Assembly (NCBI RefSeq): GCF_017874355.1
Contig: NZ_JAGGLI010000008.1
Location: 1-64,000 of the forward strand
Direction of reading: 5' to 3'
DNA length: 64,000 nt
Source: Acetoanaerobium pronyense
GTDB lineage: Bacteria; Bacillota; Clostridia; Peptostreptococcales; Filifactoraceae
Of this stretch, positions 33,961 through 43,310 are shown one piece after another. Within the stretch, counting starts at the first letter, position 1; every line of letters begins with the position of its first letter. Below the pieces are notes generated by a model. The model did not search any database. It was given only the letters and a program-made list of their open reading frames with translations, and was not told the DNA's origin. Made by a program: the position numbers and the translations under genes.

Positions 33961-35913
33961 CTAGCCAAGTGGAGCTGCTTTAAGTTTTTTGTTTCTTGAA
34001 ATTTGAGAAAATACAGCAAGTGCAAGAAGAACAAATCCTATAATATCAATCAGTATATTTGGATTGATAAGAGACAAAGCTGCTGCAAGGAAGAAAATCC
34101 TTTCGTATATCTTAGTGTGGGTAATAAAATATCCTTGTACTGCACTTGCAAAGGCTAATACTCCTACGCAAGCTGTAAGGATTGAGATTACTGCTTTAAA
34201 TACTGTAACATCAATCAGTAAAAGACCTGGGCTTGTAGCAAATATAAAAGGTATTATAAAACCAGCAGAGCCAAGCTTAAGAGCCTGAATACCAGTCTTA
34301 AATGAGTCCCCACCAGCTATTCCTGCTCCTGCATAAGCGGCTAGAGCAACAGGTGGAGTAACGTCAGCTATTACACCAAAATAAAGGATAAATAGATGGG
34401 CTGCAATTAGAGGTACTCCAAGTTCTACAAGTGCTGGAGCAGCCATAGTTGCAAGTACTATATATTTTGCTGTTGTAGGAAGTCCCATACCTAGAATTAT
34501 TGATGCAATCATAGTAAGGAATAAGGTAGGAAGAAGCATTCCTCCAGCAAGACTGATTATAAGGTTAGCAAAAGTAAGTCCTAGTCCAGTTAGAGTTACA
34601 ATACCAACTATGATACCTGCACAGGCACAGGCAGCGGCAACCCCAACTGCTTTTTTGGCTCCGTCTTCCATGGCGTTAAGTATAGCCATAGGTTTGATTC
34701 TTGTATGCTTTCTTACAAGACTTACCCCTATTGCAAGCAGTATACTAAGAAGCGCTGCTCTAAGTGGAGAGAATCTTATTAGAAAAACCACAACCCCTAT
34801 TAGAGGAAGAAGGAGATGAAAGCCCATTTTAAATGTTCCTTTAAATTCAGGAAGCTCTTCCTTTGGGATACCTTCAAGGTTTTGTTTTGAGGCTTCAAGG
34901 TGAACCATTATTATAACTCCAAGATAATAAAGAAGTGCAGGTACAAAAGCACTTGCAACTATTCTTATATATGGAATGCTTGTAAACTCTGACATTATAA
35001 ATGCAGCGGCTCCCATTATTGGAGGAAGGATTTGCCCTCCAGTTGAAGCAGCGGCCTCAACTGCACCTGCAAAGTTTTTGTTGTAACCAACCTTTTTCAT
35101 AAGAGGAATCGTAAATGCACCAGTTGTAACTGTATTTGCTATAGAGCTACCAGAAATCGAGCCCATAAATCCGCTGGCAAGTACAGCGGCCTTTGCAGGA
35201 CCACCTTTTCTATGTCCAGCAGCGGCAAATGCCACGTCTATAAAAAACTGTCCAACTCCTGTGACTTCAAGGAAGGAGCCAAAGAGTATAAACATAAATA
35301 CAAAGGTGGCCGAAACCCCAAGAGGAGTTCCAAATATACCCTCTGTAGTCATATAGAGCTGATTTACTATTCTTGCAAGGCTATATCCTCTATGACCTAA
35401 AGCTCCTGGAAGATAAGGACCTGCAAATACATAACCTATAAATACAAGAGCTATGATTGGAAGCTCAGGTCCTATACTTCTTCTTGTGATTTCAAGAACT
35501 AGGACTATGGCAAGTATTCCCATAAATATATCAAGACTTGTTGGTCTTCCGCCACGCCTTACTAGCTCTTCATAGAAAAATAAAATGTAACCCGTTACTG
35601 CCATTCCAGCACCTGTGAAAATCAAGTCATAAAAAGGTATTTTGGTTCTACTGGACTTTTTAGTTGCTGGATAAAGTAAGAATCCTAATAAAAATACAAA
35701 GAATAGGTGGGTTGCTCTTTGCTTCATGGCAAGCAGTATTCCAAATGAAGCAGTCCAAAGGTGAAATCCTGACATTGCAATAGCTACTATAGTTATTATA
35801 GTGCCAAATATTCCTGCCATTTTACGTACATTTGATGAGGTATCAAACTCGGCGAGCTTCTCATCAATATCTATTTTTTCTTCAACTGTGTCTTGGATAT
35901 TTTTCTTTTTCAA
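33961..35913 (-). CDS. TRAP transporter permease, fused 4TM/12TM subunits
   Basis: A 650-aa protein with the fused DctQM arrangement used by TAXI-type TRAP systems. Helices run through the whole length; GGPAKAAVLASGFMGSISGSSIANTVTTGAFTIPLM and GGQILPPIMGAAAFIMSEFT are the conserved TRAP permease motifs, repeated as MIASIILGMGLPTTAKYI. The first 40 residues are charged and cytoplasmic. TTG at 35913 is nine bases after AGGAGG, better than the upstream ATGs. Uptake is driven by an ion gradient. Third gene after the binding protein and DUF1850 genes. Confidence 0.9.
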   Translation of the reverse strand: MKKKNIQDTVEEKIDIDEKLAEFDTSSNVRKMAGIFGTIITIVAIAMSGFHLWTASFGILLAMKQRATHLFFVFLLGFLLYPATKKSSRTKIPFYDLIFTGAGMAVTGYILFFYEELVRRGGRPTSLDIFMGILAIVLVLEITRRSIGPELPIIALVFIGYVFAGPYLPGALGHRGYSLARIVNQLYMTTEGIFGTPLGVSATFVFMFILFGSFLEVTGVGQFFIDVAFAAAGHRKGGPAKAAVLASGFMGSISGSSIANTVTTGAFTIPLMKKVGYNKNFAGAVEAAASTGGQILPPIMGAAAFIMSEFTSIPYIRIVASAFVPALLYYLGVIIMVHLEASKQNLEGIPKEELPEFKGTFKMGFHLLLPLIGVVVFLIRFSPLRAALLSILLAIGVSLVRKHTRIKPMAILNAMEDGAKKAVGVAAACACAGIIVGIVTLTGLGLTFANLIISLAGGMLLPTLFLTMIASIILGMGLPTTAKYIVLATMAAPALVELGVPLIAAHLFILYFGVIADVTPPVALAAYAGAGIAGGDSFKTGIQALKLGSAGFIIPFIFATSPGLLLIDVTVFKAVISILTACVGVLAFASAVQGYFITHTKIYERIFFLAAALSLINPNILIDIIGFVLLALAVFSQISRNKKLKAAPLG

Positions 35914-36012
35914 TGATATCATCCTCCTGATAAAAGGTTTTCCTGACAACTTGGATTACTTTGTTTAGCATATTTAAATAGTACTTAATTTTAGAAAGAT
36001 TGTTTTATAAAA

Positions 36013-36540
36013 TTAATATATAAGAGCTAAAATTTTAGAAACTTGAACTGGCTTTATTATCACCAAATCGCCACCTTCTAAAAAGTCTCTAAAGATAAAA
36101 TTTCTCCCATCTTCAAACATAAGGGTATGATCTGCAAATCTTCCAACCCTCAAAGATATTAGCTCAAGCTCTTTATCTAGTCCACTGTTTATATATATTC
36201 CATTTTTAAGCTCAAAATTTCCTGCACTCTCTGTTGGCAGTCCAGCTCCAAATGAACTATATTCTGTTCTTGTAAGTAAAAATAAATGATTTTCGTTTAT
36301 TTCCATAACATCCCGTATAGGAGTTTTTGCTACAGAGTGAACGTAATCTATATAAATTTCTGATTTTTTTTCTACTTCAAATATTTTTATAGTCTTATTT
36401 TCTGAGGATATCTCTACAGCCTGAACTGGCATTAAAAAATAGATTATTCCAAAAAAAATCAAAGTCAATAAAATTAAAAAAGGTTTAGGGTATCGATAAA
36501 ATCGATACCCTTTTTTAAATTTATTATTAGTTAACCTCAT
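36013..36540 (-). CDS. DUF1850 protein of a TAXI-TRAP operon
   Basis: About 175 aa. One membrane anchor near the N-terminus (PFLILLTLIFFGIIYFL), then a domain with YVHSVAKTPIRDVMEI and EYSSFGAGLPTE, the signature of DUF1850, which is found almost only in TAXI-TRAP operons and may be an accessory binding protein. The start is uncertain: the ATG at 36540 lies within the end of the binding-protein gene, has no clear Shine-Dalgarno and precedes a hairpin. Confidence 0.8.
   Translation of the reverse strand: MRLTNNKFKKGYRFYRYPKPFLILLTLIFFGIIYFLMPVQAVEISSENKTIKIFEVEKKSEIYIDYVHSVAKTPIRDVMEINENHLFLLTRTEYSSFGAGLPTESAGNFELKNGIYINSGLDKELELISLRVGRFADHTLMFEDGRNFIFRDFLEGGDLVIIKPVQVSKILALIY
36488..36510 (-). 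terminator. Hairpin after the binding-protein gene, probable attenuator
   Basis: Perfect 10-bp stem (GGGTATCGAT / ATCGATACCC, 3-nt loop), with a T-rich tract about seven bases further on in the minus direction. It lies 17 bp past the TAXI stop and within the start region of DUF1850. Such hairpins between a binding-protein gene and its permease genes commonly lower downstream expression or stabilise the upstream mRNA. Confidence 0.55.
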
Positions 36541-37531
36541 CGTAATAACGCTGAGCTCCTGGATGAATTTCAAGAGACATACCTTCAAGAGCACCTTCTA
36601 AAGTAACGTCTGCGCCACGTGCATGAGCTGAAGCTAATGAATCAAGGTTTTCAAAAAGTGCTTTTGTAATTTCATATACAAGGTCTTCATCAAGGTCTGC
36701 ATTTACTGCAAGCATAGCCATAACAGCTACAGATGGGATATCTTCAGCTTGATCCTTATATGTTCCAGCAGGGATTACTACGTTTGCATAGTAAGGATAA
36801 TCCTCTATTAAAGCAGAAGCCACATCTGGAAGTATAGGAACTATAGTAACACCATGTGTTGTTGCAAGGTCAGTAATTGCAGCTGTAGGAGTACCAGCAG
36901 TTACGAATGCTGCCTGTACGTTTCCATCTTTAAGACCGTCTGCTGCCTCTCCAAATGAAAGATAATCTGGTGTGATATCATCATAGGAAATACCATGTGC
37001 TTCAAGTATTTGACGAGCGTTTGCTTCAGTACCACTACCAGGAGCACCAACTGCTACACGCTTTCCTACAAGATCTTGAACAGACATTATTCCAGAGTCA
37101 GACTTTGCAACTATTTGGATTGTCTCTGGATAAAGACTCGCAAGACCCCTTAAGTTAGTCATTGCCGCCTGATCATCAAACATCTCTACACCATTAAAGC
37201 CGTAGTAAGAAATATCATTTTGTACCATTGCAAAATCAACATCTCCGTTATTTAAAAGGTTTACGTTTTCAACAGAGGCTCCAGTAGATTCAGCATTTGC
37301 TGAAACTCCCTCTATATTTTCTGATATTATGTTTGCAAATGCTCCACCAAGCGGGAAATAAACCCCAGTGGTTCCTCCGGTTGCAACTGCAAGTCTTGAA
37401 GGCCAATCTGCACTTGAGCCTGAGTCATCTCCATTATCTGTTGCCGGAGTATTGCCCCCACATCCAACAACCGCTACCGAAATAAGTAGTGCCGAACAAG
37501 CTAAAGCAAAAATTGATTTGAATTTTTTCAT
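36527..37531 (-). CDS. TAXI-family TRAP transporter solute-binding lipoprotein
   Basis: A 334-aa protein. A lipoprotein signal peptide ends in VAVVGC, followed by an acidic linker (TPATDNGDDSGSS). The TAXI family signature is visible in LAVATGGTTGVYFPLGGAFANII, and VGKRVAVGAPGSGTEANARQIL is the typical ligand-binding strand. The only structurally studied TAXI protein known to me, from Thermus thermophilus, was assigned to glutamate or glutamine. The D-glutamate cyclase genes divergent from this operon fit a D- or L-glutamate substrate. First gene of the operon. Confidence 0.9.
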   Translation of the reverse strand: MKKFKSIFALACSALLISVAVVGCGGNTPATDNGDDSGSSADWPSRLAVATGGTTGVYFPLGGAFANIISENIEGVSANAESTGASVENVNLLNNGDVDFAMVQNDISYYGFNGVEMFDDQAAMTNLRGLASLYPETIQIVAKSDSGIMSVQDLVGKRVAVGAPGSGTEANARQILEAHGISYDDITPDYLSFGEAADGLKDGNVQAAFVTAGTPTAAITDLATTHGVTIVPILPDVASALIEDYPYYANVVIPAGTYKDQAEDIPSVAVMAMLAVNADLDEDLVYEITKALFENLDSLASAHARGADVTLEGALEGMSLEIHPGAQRYYDEVN

Positions 37532-37701
37532 TATTATTTCTCCCCCTCATATAATATGAAATTCATACTATTTTATTAAATGTACTAGGAATTTCAGGTA
37601 TTCCAGGTGACATTTATAAGTATTATACTATAAACATTATTATTTGACTATTCTAAAAAAATAGAAAATTACAAATAATTATCCAGTGACATATAAAATT
37701 A

Positions 37702-37756
37702 TTATTATATAAGAAACTTATAATAACGAGAAAATAATGAAGTTCTCTGCTATAAT
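37702..37756 (+). promoter_or_regulatory. Candidate operator and promoter of the D-glutamate cyclase genes
   Basis: An inverted repeat TTATTATA (37702-37709) / TATAATAA (37719-37726) with a 9-bp centre precedes a -10-like TATAAT at 37751-37756. The region is very AT rich, so chance is possible. It lies in the 270-bp gap between the TAXI and DUF1445 genes. Confidence 0.4.
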
Positions 37757-37804
37757 GTGCAGTAATATGGGAAAATTTCTTTAACTATTGAGAGGGGAGA
37801 TTTG

Positions 37805-38581
37805 ATGAAAACGGGGAAAGAGGCAAGGCTACAAATAAGAAAAGGTAAGTGGAGCTATCCAACCTCAGGAATAGCTCTTGGTTATACTCAGGCAAATATG
37901 GTAATACTGCCTCAAAAATATGCTTTTGATTTTTTTCTCTTTTGTCATAGAAATCCTAAGCCTTGTCCGATACTTGATGTATGTGAAGCGGGAGAATACA
38001 GCCCTGTTTTAACTACAAAGGATGCTGATATTAGAAAGGATCTCCCAAAATACAGAATATATGAACATGGAATCCTTAAAGAAGAGGTATCAGACATCAC
38101 AAATATATGGAATGACGATATGGTAACTTTTCTTATTGGCTGTAGCTTTACCTTTGAAAATGCTCTTATAAAAGAAGGAATAGAGATAAGACATATAACT
38201 GAAAATAAAAATGTACCTATGTACATCACAAATATAGAGTGTATACCAGCAGGTGTTTTTAATGGGCCTATGGTAGTAAGTATGAGACCAATTAAAAAAG
38301 AGCTTGTAGAAAAAGCTGCAGAAATCACAGGAAGATATCCAAAGGTTCATGGCAGACCTGTTCATATAGGAAATCCATCTGAAATAGGTATAAATGATAT
38401 TGACTGTCCTGATTTTGGAGAGAGGCTTACGATAAATGAAGATGAAGTTCCTGTATTTTGGGCGTGTGGAGTTACTCCTCAGGCGGCTCTTATGAGAGTA
38501 AAGCCTGAAATTGCAATTACTCATAGCCCTGGACATATGTTTATTATGGATATAAAGGATGAGGAGTTGATTAATCTATGA
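37805..38581 (+). CDS. DUF1445 protein, N-terminal half of D-glutamate cyclase
   Basis: A 258-aa protein of the DUF1445 (UPF0317, putative hydro-lyase) family: [49 protein letters not shown] and [11 protein letters not shown] are family motifs. In animals DUF1445 and DUF4392 are fused in DGLUCY, a mitochondrial enzyme turning D-glutamate into 5-oxo-D-proline. Here the DUF4392 gene follows with a 4-bp overlap, so the two polypeptides probably act together. ATG at 37805 follows GAGGGGAGATTTG; a TTG one codon earlier is less likely. Confidence 0.87.
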   Translation: MKTGKEARLQIRKGKWSYPTSGIALGYTQANMVILPQKYAFDFFLFCHRNPKPCPILDVCEAGEYSPVLTTKDADIRKDLPKYRIYEHGILKEEVSDITNIWNDDMVTFLIGCSFTFENALIKEGIEIRHITENKNVPMYITNIECIPAGVFNGPMVVSMRPIKKELVEKAAEITGRYPKVHGRPVHIGNPSEIGINDIDCPDFGERLTINEDEVPVFWACGVTPQAALMRVKPEIAITHSPGHMFIMDIKDEELINL

Positions 38582-39450
38582 TCAAGGGGTATGTAGAAAA
38601 AATAGATAACATAATATCTAAAGATTCGGGATGTAGAGGTTTGAGTGAGCATATAAAAACAGGGGACATCAATGAAGCTATAAATACACTTTACACATCT
38701 GAAAGGGTAATTGTACTTACAGGATTTTGCATCAAAGAAGCGATGATTGGAGAAACTGACGGACCAATTGGAGCTGTGTCATTATGCAGTGGACTGAAAA
38801 AGCTAGGTAAAAAAACGTTGATTGCAACAGACATATATTCTAGTAGTTTAGTTGCAAGGGCATGTGCTGTGATGGATATAGATATGGACATACTAATAAT
38901 TCCACTTGAGGATTCAAAGGAATATATAGAAAGATCCTTTAAGAAATTTAATCCTGATGCAGTTGTAGCTATTGAAAGACCAGGAGTATCGGTAGACGGA
39001 AACTTATATTCCATGAGAGAAGAAGATTTAAGTGATGTAATTCCAAAGGCTGAGGATTTTTTTGAAATCGCAAAACAAAATAAAATAAAAACCATAGCAA
39101 TAGGTGATGGCGGAAATGAAATGGGAATGGGAAATATAAGAGAAGATGTAAAGAGGTATGTAAAGCATGGAGAAAAAATATGCTCAGTATCTACATGTGA
39201 TTATCTTATTGTAGCTGGGGTTTCCAACTGGGGAGGTCACGGAATTGTGGCAGGATTATCTTTGCTTAAAGGTCAAAATCTACTTCACACAAAAGAAATA
39301 GAGCTAGAGATGCTTGAGAGCATAGTCGATGAGGGAGCTGTAGATGGATGCAGCAAAGAGCCTGATTGCACAGTTGATGGAATTAGTTTAGAAATCAACT
39401 TAAAGGTCCTTGAGGATTTAAGAGAAGTTGTAGATGGGGCTCTAAAGTAG
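38578..39450 (+). CDS. DUF4392 protein, C-terminal half of D-glutamate cyclase
   Basis: A 290-aa protein matching the glutamate cyclase-like C-terminal domain: [23 protein letters not shown] near the start and [14 protein letters not shown] near residue 180. It corresponds to the C-terminal domain of animal DGLUCY. The ATG overlaps the DUF1445 stop (ATGA), implying translational coupling and equal amounts. It is followed by a terminator. Its role in D-glutamate cyclisation is inferred from the fused animal homologue. Confidence 0.87.
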   Translation: MIKGYVEKIDNIISKDSGCRGLSEHIKTGDINEAINTLYTSERVIVLTGFCIKEAMIGETDGPIGAVSLCSGLKKLGKKTLIATDIYSSSLVARACAVMDIDMDILIIPLEDSKEYIERSFKKFNPDAVVAIERPGVSVDGNLYSMREEDLSDVIPKAEDFFEIAKQNKIKTIAIGDGGNEMGMGNIREDVKRYVKHGEKICSVSTCDYLIVAGVSNWGGHGIVAGLSLLKGQNLLHTKEIELEMLESIVDEGAVDGCSKEPDCTVDGISLEINLKVLEDLREVVDGALK

Positions 39451-39460
39451 TCTAAAATTT

Positions 39461-39503
39461 AAAGCCAAAAATCAGATTATAGAATTTGATTTTTGGCTTT
39501 TTT
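39461..39503. terminator. Bidirectional terminator between DUF4392 and LysR genes
   Basis: A perfect 14-bp inverted repeat AAAGCCAAAAATCA (39461-39474) / TGATTTTTGGCTTT (39487-39500) followed by TTT, between convergent genes. Confidence 0.88.
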
Positions 39504-39560
39504 ATTGTGGATATAACAAGGATATAAAGAATTTAGCAAATTTTGATTACAGTATTCATA

Positions 39561-40439
39561 TTATTCAAGCTTACCCAGCTTTTCAAGAAATAAAGCTATG
39601 GATGGATTTTCGTTGGATTTTTTCCAAGCTGCCACAAGCTTGTTTGTTTCTCCTTTAATTTCCTTGAATCTTAGACTTGAGCTTGATGAGTATTTGAGGC
39701 TACTTGGTAGTATTGCTATTCCCATGCCAGAGTCTACAAGTAAAAGGACTGTGCTAATAAGTTTGGGCTGGCTTACAATGTGAGGAGAAAAGCCATTTTT
39801 TCCGCATATCATAAGAGTCTGATTAAAACCTTGGGGAGACTCTTCTCTGCTAAGGACAATAAAATCCTCCTGAGAAAGGTCTGAAAGCTCAAAATCATAA
39901 GCATTTGCATAAGGATGATCCTGATGCATTACAACAGAAATATTTTCATCTAAAATTCCCATGCTCTCAAAGCCCACAAGATTTTCAAGTCCAAAGGAAA
40001 GGGTAAATATGATGTCGAGATCACCTGTGCTTAGCTTGTCTATTAATGCACCGTGATTATATTGATCAAGTCCAAGCTGGACACTTGGATAATCCGCCCT
40101 AAACTCCCTAACCATATCTGGAAGAAAGCTTCTTTCAGTATATCCCAAGAATCCAATTTGAAGATTTCCTATGATTCCAAGCTCTGCTTGCCTTACTTTA
40201 TTTACAGTTTCATCAGATTTTTTTATGAGAAGTATGGCCTCTTCAAGAAGGACACTTCCTGCATTTGTAAGTTTTACGGACCTTTTATTTCTTTCAAAGA
40301 GACGGACTCCAATTTTCTTTTCAAGCTCTGCTATTTGCTGACTCACAGCGGACTGAGCCACAAACAGATGCTTTGATGCTTCTGTAAAGCTAAGATGCTC
40401 TGCTACAGAAATAAAATATCTAAGCTGTCTCATATCCAT
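39561..40439 (-). CDS. LysR-family transcriptional regulator
   Basis: A 292-aa LysR protein. The N-terminal winged HTH is MRQLRYFISVAEHLSFTEASKHLFVAQSAVSQQIAELEKKIG, and the effector domain has the periplasmic-binding-like fold (GNLQIGFLGYTERSFLPDMV, GDLDIIFTL, LVDSGMGIAILPSSLKYS). ATG at 40439 follows AAAGGAGGCTTTTGT. It diverges from the ferredoxin oxidoreductase operon and converges on the D-glutamate cyclase genes; regulation of either is plausible. Confidence 0.92.
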   Translation of the reverse strand: MDMRQLRYFISVAEHLSFTEASKHLFVAQSAVSQQIAELEKKIGVRLFERNKRSVKLTNAGSVLLEEAILLIKKSDETVNKVRQAELGIIGNLQIGFLGYTERSFLPDMVREFRADYPSVQLGLDQYNHGALIDKLSTGDLDIIFTLSFGLENLVGFESMGILDENISVVMHQDHPYANAYDFELSDLSQEDFIVLSREESPQGFNQTLMICGKNGFSPHIVSQPKLISTVLLLVDSGMGIAILPSSLKYSSSSSLRFKEIKGETNKLVAAWKKSNENPSIALFLEKLGKLE

Positions 40440-40570
40440 ACAAAAGCCTCCTTTATTACAAATAGAAAAACATTTTAATAGAAAAAATTTTAATTCTAAT
40501 ATTGAATACAAGAAAATTTGTTTTATCTCATTTATATGAAATAATAACATTTTTAGGACTAATAATCAAT

Positions 40571-40628
40571 ATTAATAAGTTTTACTTATTAATGATATAT
40601 GATTATAATATTTCACAAAAGGTATAAT
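40571..40628 (+). promoter_or_regulatory. Palindromic LysR-type operator and -10 element
   Basis: A perfect palindrome, ATTAATAAG (40571-40579) / CTTATTAAT (40585-40593) with a 5-bp centre, sits in the 266-bp gap between the divergent LysR and oxidoreductase genes. A TATAAT (40623-40628) follows 29 bp on, in front of the oxidoreductase operon. Position and symmetry fit a LysR binding site controlling both directions. Confidence 0.6.
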
Positions 40629-40705
40629 ATTCTGTATTCTATAAGGTAAGATATCATTTGAAAACGTTTACTCTGTATTTTAAGTAAAAAGAAGGAGAGA
40701 TTAAC

Positions 40706-40909
40706 TTGCCAAGAATCAATGTGATTGAAAAATTTTGCAAGAGCTGCGGATTATGTATCGATGTCTGTCCTAAGAAGATAATCGCTATAGGAGATACCGC
40801 AAATGAGAAAGGTTATTTTACAGCAGTGTGCATAAATCAGGATGAATGTATAGGATGCAAGCTTTGTGCAACTATTTGCCCTGATGTAGCTATAGAAGTT
40901 TACAAATAG
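40706..40909 (+). CDS. 2-oxoacid:ferredoxin oxidoreductase delta (ferredoxin) subunit
   Basis: A 67-aa protein with two 4Fe-4S sites, CKSCGLCIDVCPKKI and CIGCKLCATICPDVAIEV (CxxCxxCxxxCP twice). It is the small electron-transfer subunit of Kor/Vor complexes. TTG start after AAGGAGAGATTAAC. First gene of the four-gene operon. Confidence 0.92.
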   Translation: MPRINVIEKFCKSCGLCIDVCPKKIIAIGDTANEKGYFTAVCINQDECIGCKLCATICPDVAIEVYK

Positions 40910-40930
40910 AGCTAAAAGGAGAGATTACAT

Positions 40931-42001
40931 ATGGAAAGAGTATTGATGAAAGGGAATGAAATCATCGGTGAAGCTGCCATAAGATCGGGATGTAGGCTGT
41001 TTTTTGGATACCCAATCACACCATCTACAGAAGTAATAGAATATCTTTCAGCAAAGTTTCCTGAAGTTGGAGGAACTGTAGTTCAGGCAGAGGATGAAAT
41101 AGGAGCAATAAACATGTGTTACGGAGCTGCCTGTACAGGAAACAGGGTGATGACAGCTTCATCAAGCCCAGGTGTGAGCTTAAAACAAGAAGGTCTTTCT
41201 TATAGTGCAGCTGCTGAGCTTCCAATGGTAGTAGTAAATGTAAATAGATGTGGACCAGGACTTGGAGGTCTTGGGCCGGCTCAGTCAGATTATTTCCAAT
41301 CTACAAAAGGTGGAGGTCACGGAGATTATAGACTTATAGTTCTTGCTCCTTCAAAGGCTCAAGAGCTTTATGACTATACTATGATGGCATTTGACCTTGC
41401 TGATAAATACAGAAACCCAGTAATGGTTCTGACAGATGGTTTCCTTGGTCAGACTATGGAGCCAGTGCTACTTAAGGAGAAGCCAGAGTCTGAAGAAGTA
41501 GACAAAAGCTGGATTGTAAATGGAGCGAAGGGAAGAGAAAAAAGAATTATAGCTAGCTACTCTCTTACAAATGAAATTGGAGAAGAAAACAACAAGAGAT
41601 GGGAAGCAAAATATAAGAATATAGAAGAGCAAGAACAAAAATGGGAAGAATTCCAAACAGAAGATGCAGAGTATCTTCTTGTAAGCTATGGAACTACTGG
41701 AAGAATATGCAAGAGTACAGTACTTGAAGCTAGAAAAAAAGGAATCAAGCTAGGACTTATAAGACCAATAACTCTATGGCCATTCCCTAAAAAAGCCTTT
41801 GTGCCCTATGCCGATAAGGTAAAAGGGATAGTTACAGTAGAGCTTAACACAGGACAGATGATTGAAGACGTAGAGCTTGCAGTTAGATGTAAACCACAGA
41901 CTCATCTTTACAGAAGACAAGGTGGAATGCTTCCAACTGAGTTTGAAATCCTAGAGTTTGTTGAGACAAAATTCAATCTAAATGAAAATAAGGAGGTATA
42001 G
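40931..42001 (+). CDS. 2-oxoacid:ferredoxin oxidoreductase alpha subunit (VorB/KorA type)
   Basis: A 356-aa protein. LMKGNEIIGEAAIRSG, FFGYPITPSTEVIEYL, ASSSPGVSLKQEGLSYS and TKGGGHGDYRLIVLAPS are the conserved motifs of the alpha chain of VorB/KorA-type enzymes, which together with the beta chain carries out CoA- and ferredoxin-dependent oxidative decarboxylation of a 2-oxoacid (branched-chain or 2-oxoglutarate). The exact substrate is not fixed by sequence. ATG with AAAAGGAGAGATTACAT upstream. Confidence 0.92.
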   Translation: MERVLMKGNEIIGEAAIRSGCRLFFGYPITPSTEVIEYLSAKFPEVGGTVVQAEDEIGAINMCYGAACTGNRVMTASSSPGVSLKQEGLSYSAAAELPMVVVNVNRCGPGLGGLGPAQSDYFQSTKGGGHGDYRLIVLAPSKAQELYDYTMMAFDLADKYRNPVMVLTDGFLGQTMEPVLLKEKPESEEVDKSWIVNGAKGREKRIIASYSLTNEIGEENNKRWEAKYKNIEEQEQKWEEFQTEDAEYLLVSYGTTGRICKSTVLEARKKGIKLGLIRPITLWPFPKKAFVPYADKVKGIVTVELNTGQMIEDVELAVRCKPQTHLYRRQGGMLPTEFEILEFVETKFNLNENKEV

Positions 42002-42004
42002 TTC

Positions 42005-42760
42005 ATGGAAAAGCAGATATTCAAAAGATCTAAAGGATTGTCAGACGTTCCATTTTCATTTTGTCCTGGCTGTACCCATGGAATAATAATGAGACTTGTG
42101 GCAGAGTCTTTAGAAGAACTTGATATTATAGAGGACACTATAGGAGTTTCTCCAGTTGGATGTGCAGGGTTTTGCCAAAACTTCTTTACATGTGATTTTG
42201 TAGGAGCTGCTCACGGAAGAGCTCAAGCTGTTGGAACAGGAATCAAAAGATCTCTTCCTGACAAGATGGTCTTTACATATCAGGGTGACGGAGATATAGC
42301 ATCAATAGGAACTCAGCATGCAATTCATACAGCAGCTAGAGGGGAAAAGATAACGTCTATAATGGTAAATAATGCTATATATGGTATGACCGGTGGACAG
42401 ATGGCTCCTACCACACTTGAAGGAATGAAGACATCAACTAGTCCATATGGAAGAGACAAGGCTCTTACAGGAGCTCCTGTGGACCTTCCTAAGCTAATTG
42501 CGAATCTTGAAGGGGCAGTTTACGTTGCATCTGTTTCCGTTGATTCTCCTAAAAATATAAACGAGGCAAAAAAGGCTATAAAAAAGGCATTTATGGTGCA
42601 AAAGGCGGGGCTCGGATTTGCTTTTGTAAGCGTTCTTTCTACCTGTCCTACAAACTGGGGACTATCTCCAGCTGAAAGCATGAAGTGGTTAAGAGACAAC
42701 ATGATGCCTATCTATGAGCTTGGAGAGCTTAAGGTTACAGAGGAGGTAAAAAGCTTATGA
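42005..42760 (+). CDS. 2-oxoacid:ferredoxin oxidoreductase beta subunit (TPP-binding)
   Basis: A 251-aa protein. FCPGCTHGIIMRLVAE and SPVGCAGFCQNFF supply the cysteines of the proximal cluster region, and GDGDIASIGTQHAIHTAARGE to VNNAIYGMTGGQ is the thiamine diphosphate and Mg motif. It starts three bases after the alpha stop, behind AAGGAGGTATAGTTC. Confidence 0.92.
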   Translation: MEKQIFKRSKGLSDVPFSFCPGCTHGIIMRLVAESLEELDIIEDTIGVSPVGCAGFCQNFFTCDFVGAAHGRAQAVGTGIKRSLPDKMVFTYQGDGDIASIGTQHAIHTAARGEKITSIMVNNAIYGMTGGQMAPTTLEGMKTSTSPYGRDKALTGAPVDLPKLIANLEGAVYVASVSVDSPKNINEAKKAIKKAFMVQKAGLGFAFVSVLSTCPTNWGLSPAESMKWLRDNMMPIYELGELKVTEEVKSL

Positions 42761-43290
42761 TGGATAAAGTAATACTTGCTGGATTTGGAGGACAAGGAGT
42801 TATGTTTTTAGGGAAGGTCCTTGCTTACGCTGGAATGGGATCTGACCTTGAGCTTTGCTGGATACCTTCATATGGACCTGAGATGAGAGGTGGAACTGCA
42901 AACTGCTCGGTAATACTTTCTGATGAGGAAATCCATTCACCGGTTATAGACAAAGCAGATGGAGCAATAGTTCTAAACAAGCCTGCTTACGAAAAATTTG
43001 CCCCAAGAATAAAGCCAGGAGGAGTGCTTATAGTAAACTCTTCCCTTGCAAAAATAGAAAACCCTAGAACGGATATTAATATAGTTGAGATTCCAGCAAC
43101 TGAGATTGCAAATGAACTTGGAAATTCTAGTATAGCAAATATGGTATGTCTTGGAGCACTTCTTCCAAGTCTTAACCTTGTAGATTTTCCAAAGATAGAA
43201 AAAGCTATGGAAAAGCTTACAAGTAAAAGACCTCAAACCCTTGCTTCAAATGTGGAAGCAATAAATAAAGGTATTGAGTTTGTAAAATAA
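42757..43290 (+). CDS. 2-oxoacid:ferredoxin oxidoreductase gamma subunit
   Basis: A 177-aa protein with the gamma-subunit signature VILAGFGGQGVMFLGKVLAYAG and SYGPEMRGGTANCSVILSD. Overlaps the beta gene by four bases (ATGA). Last gene of the DABC-order operon and followed by a terminator. Confidence 0.92.
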   Translation: MMDKVILAGFGGQGVMFLGKVLAYAGMGSDLELCWIPSYGPEMRGGTANCSVILSDEEIHSPVIDKADGAIVLNKPAYEKFAPRIKPGGVLIVNSSLAKIENPRTDINIVEIPATEIANELGNSSIANMVCLGALLPSLNLVDFPKIEKAMEKLTSKRPQTLASNVEAINKGIEFVK

Positions 43291-43310
43291 ACAGTTTAAT
43301 TTCAAATTTT

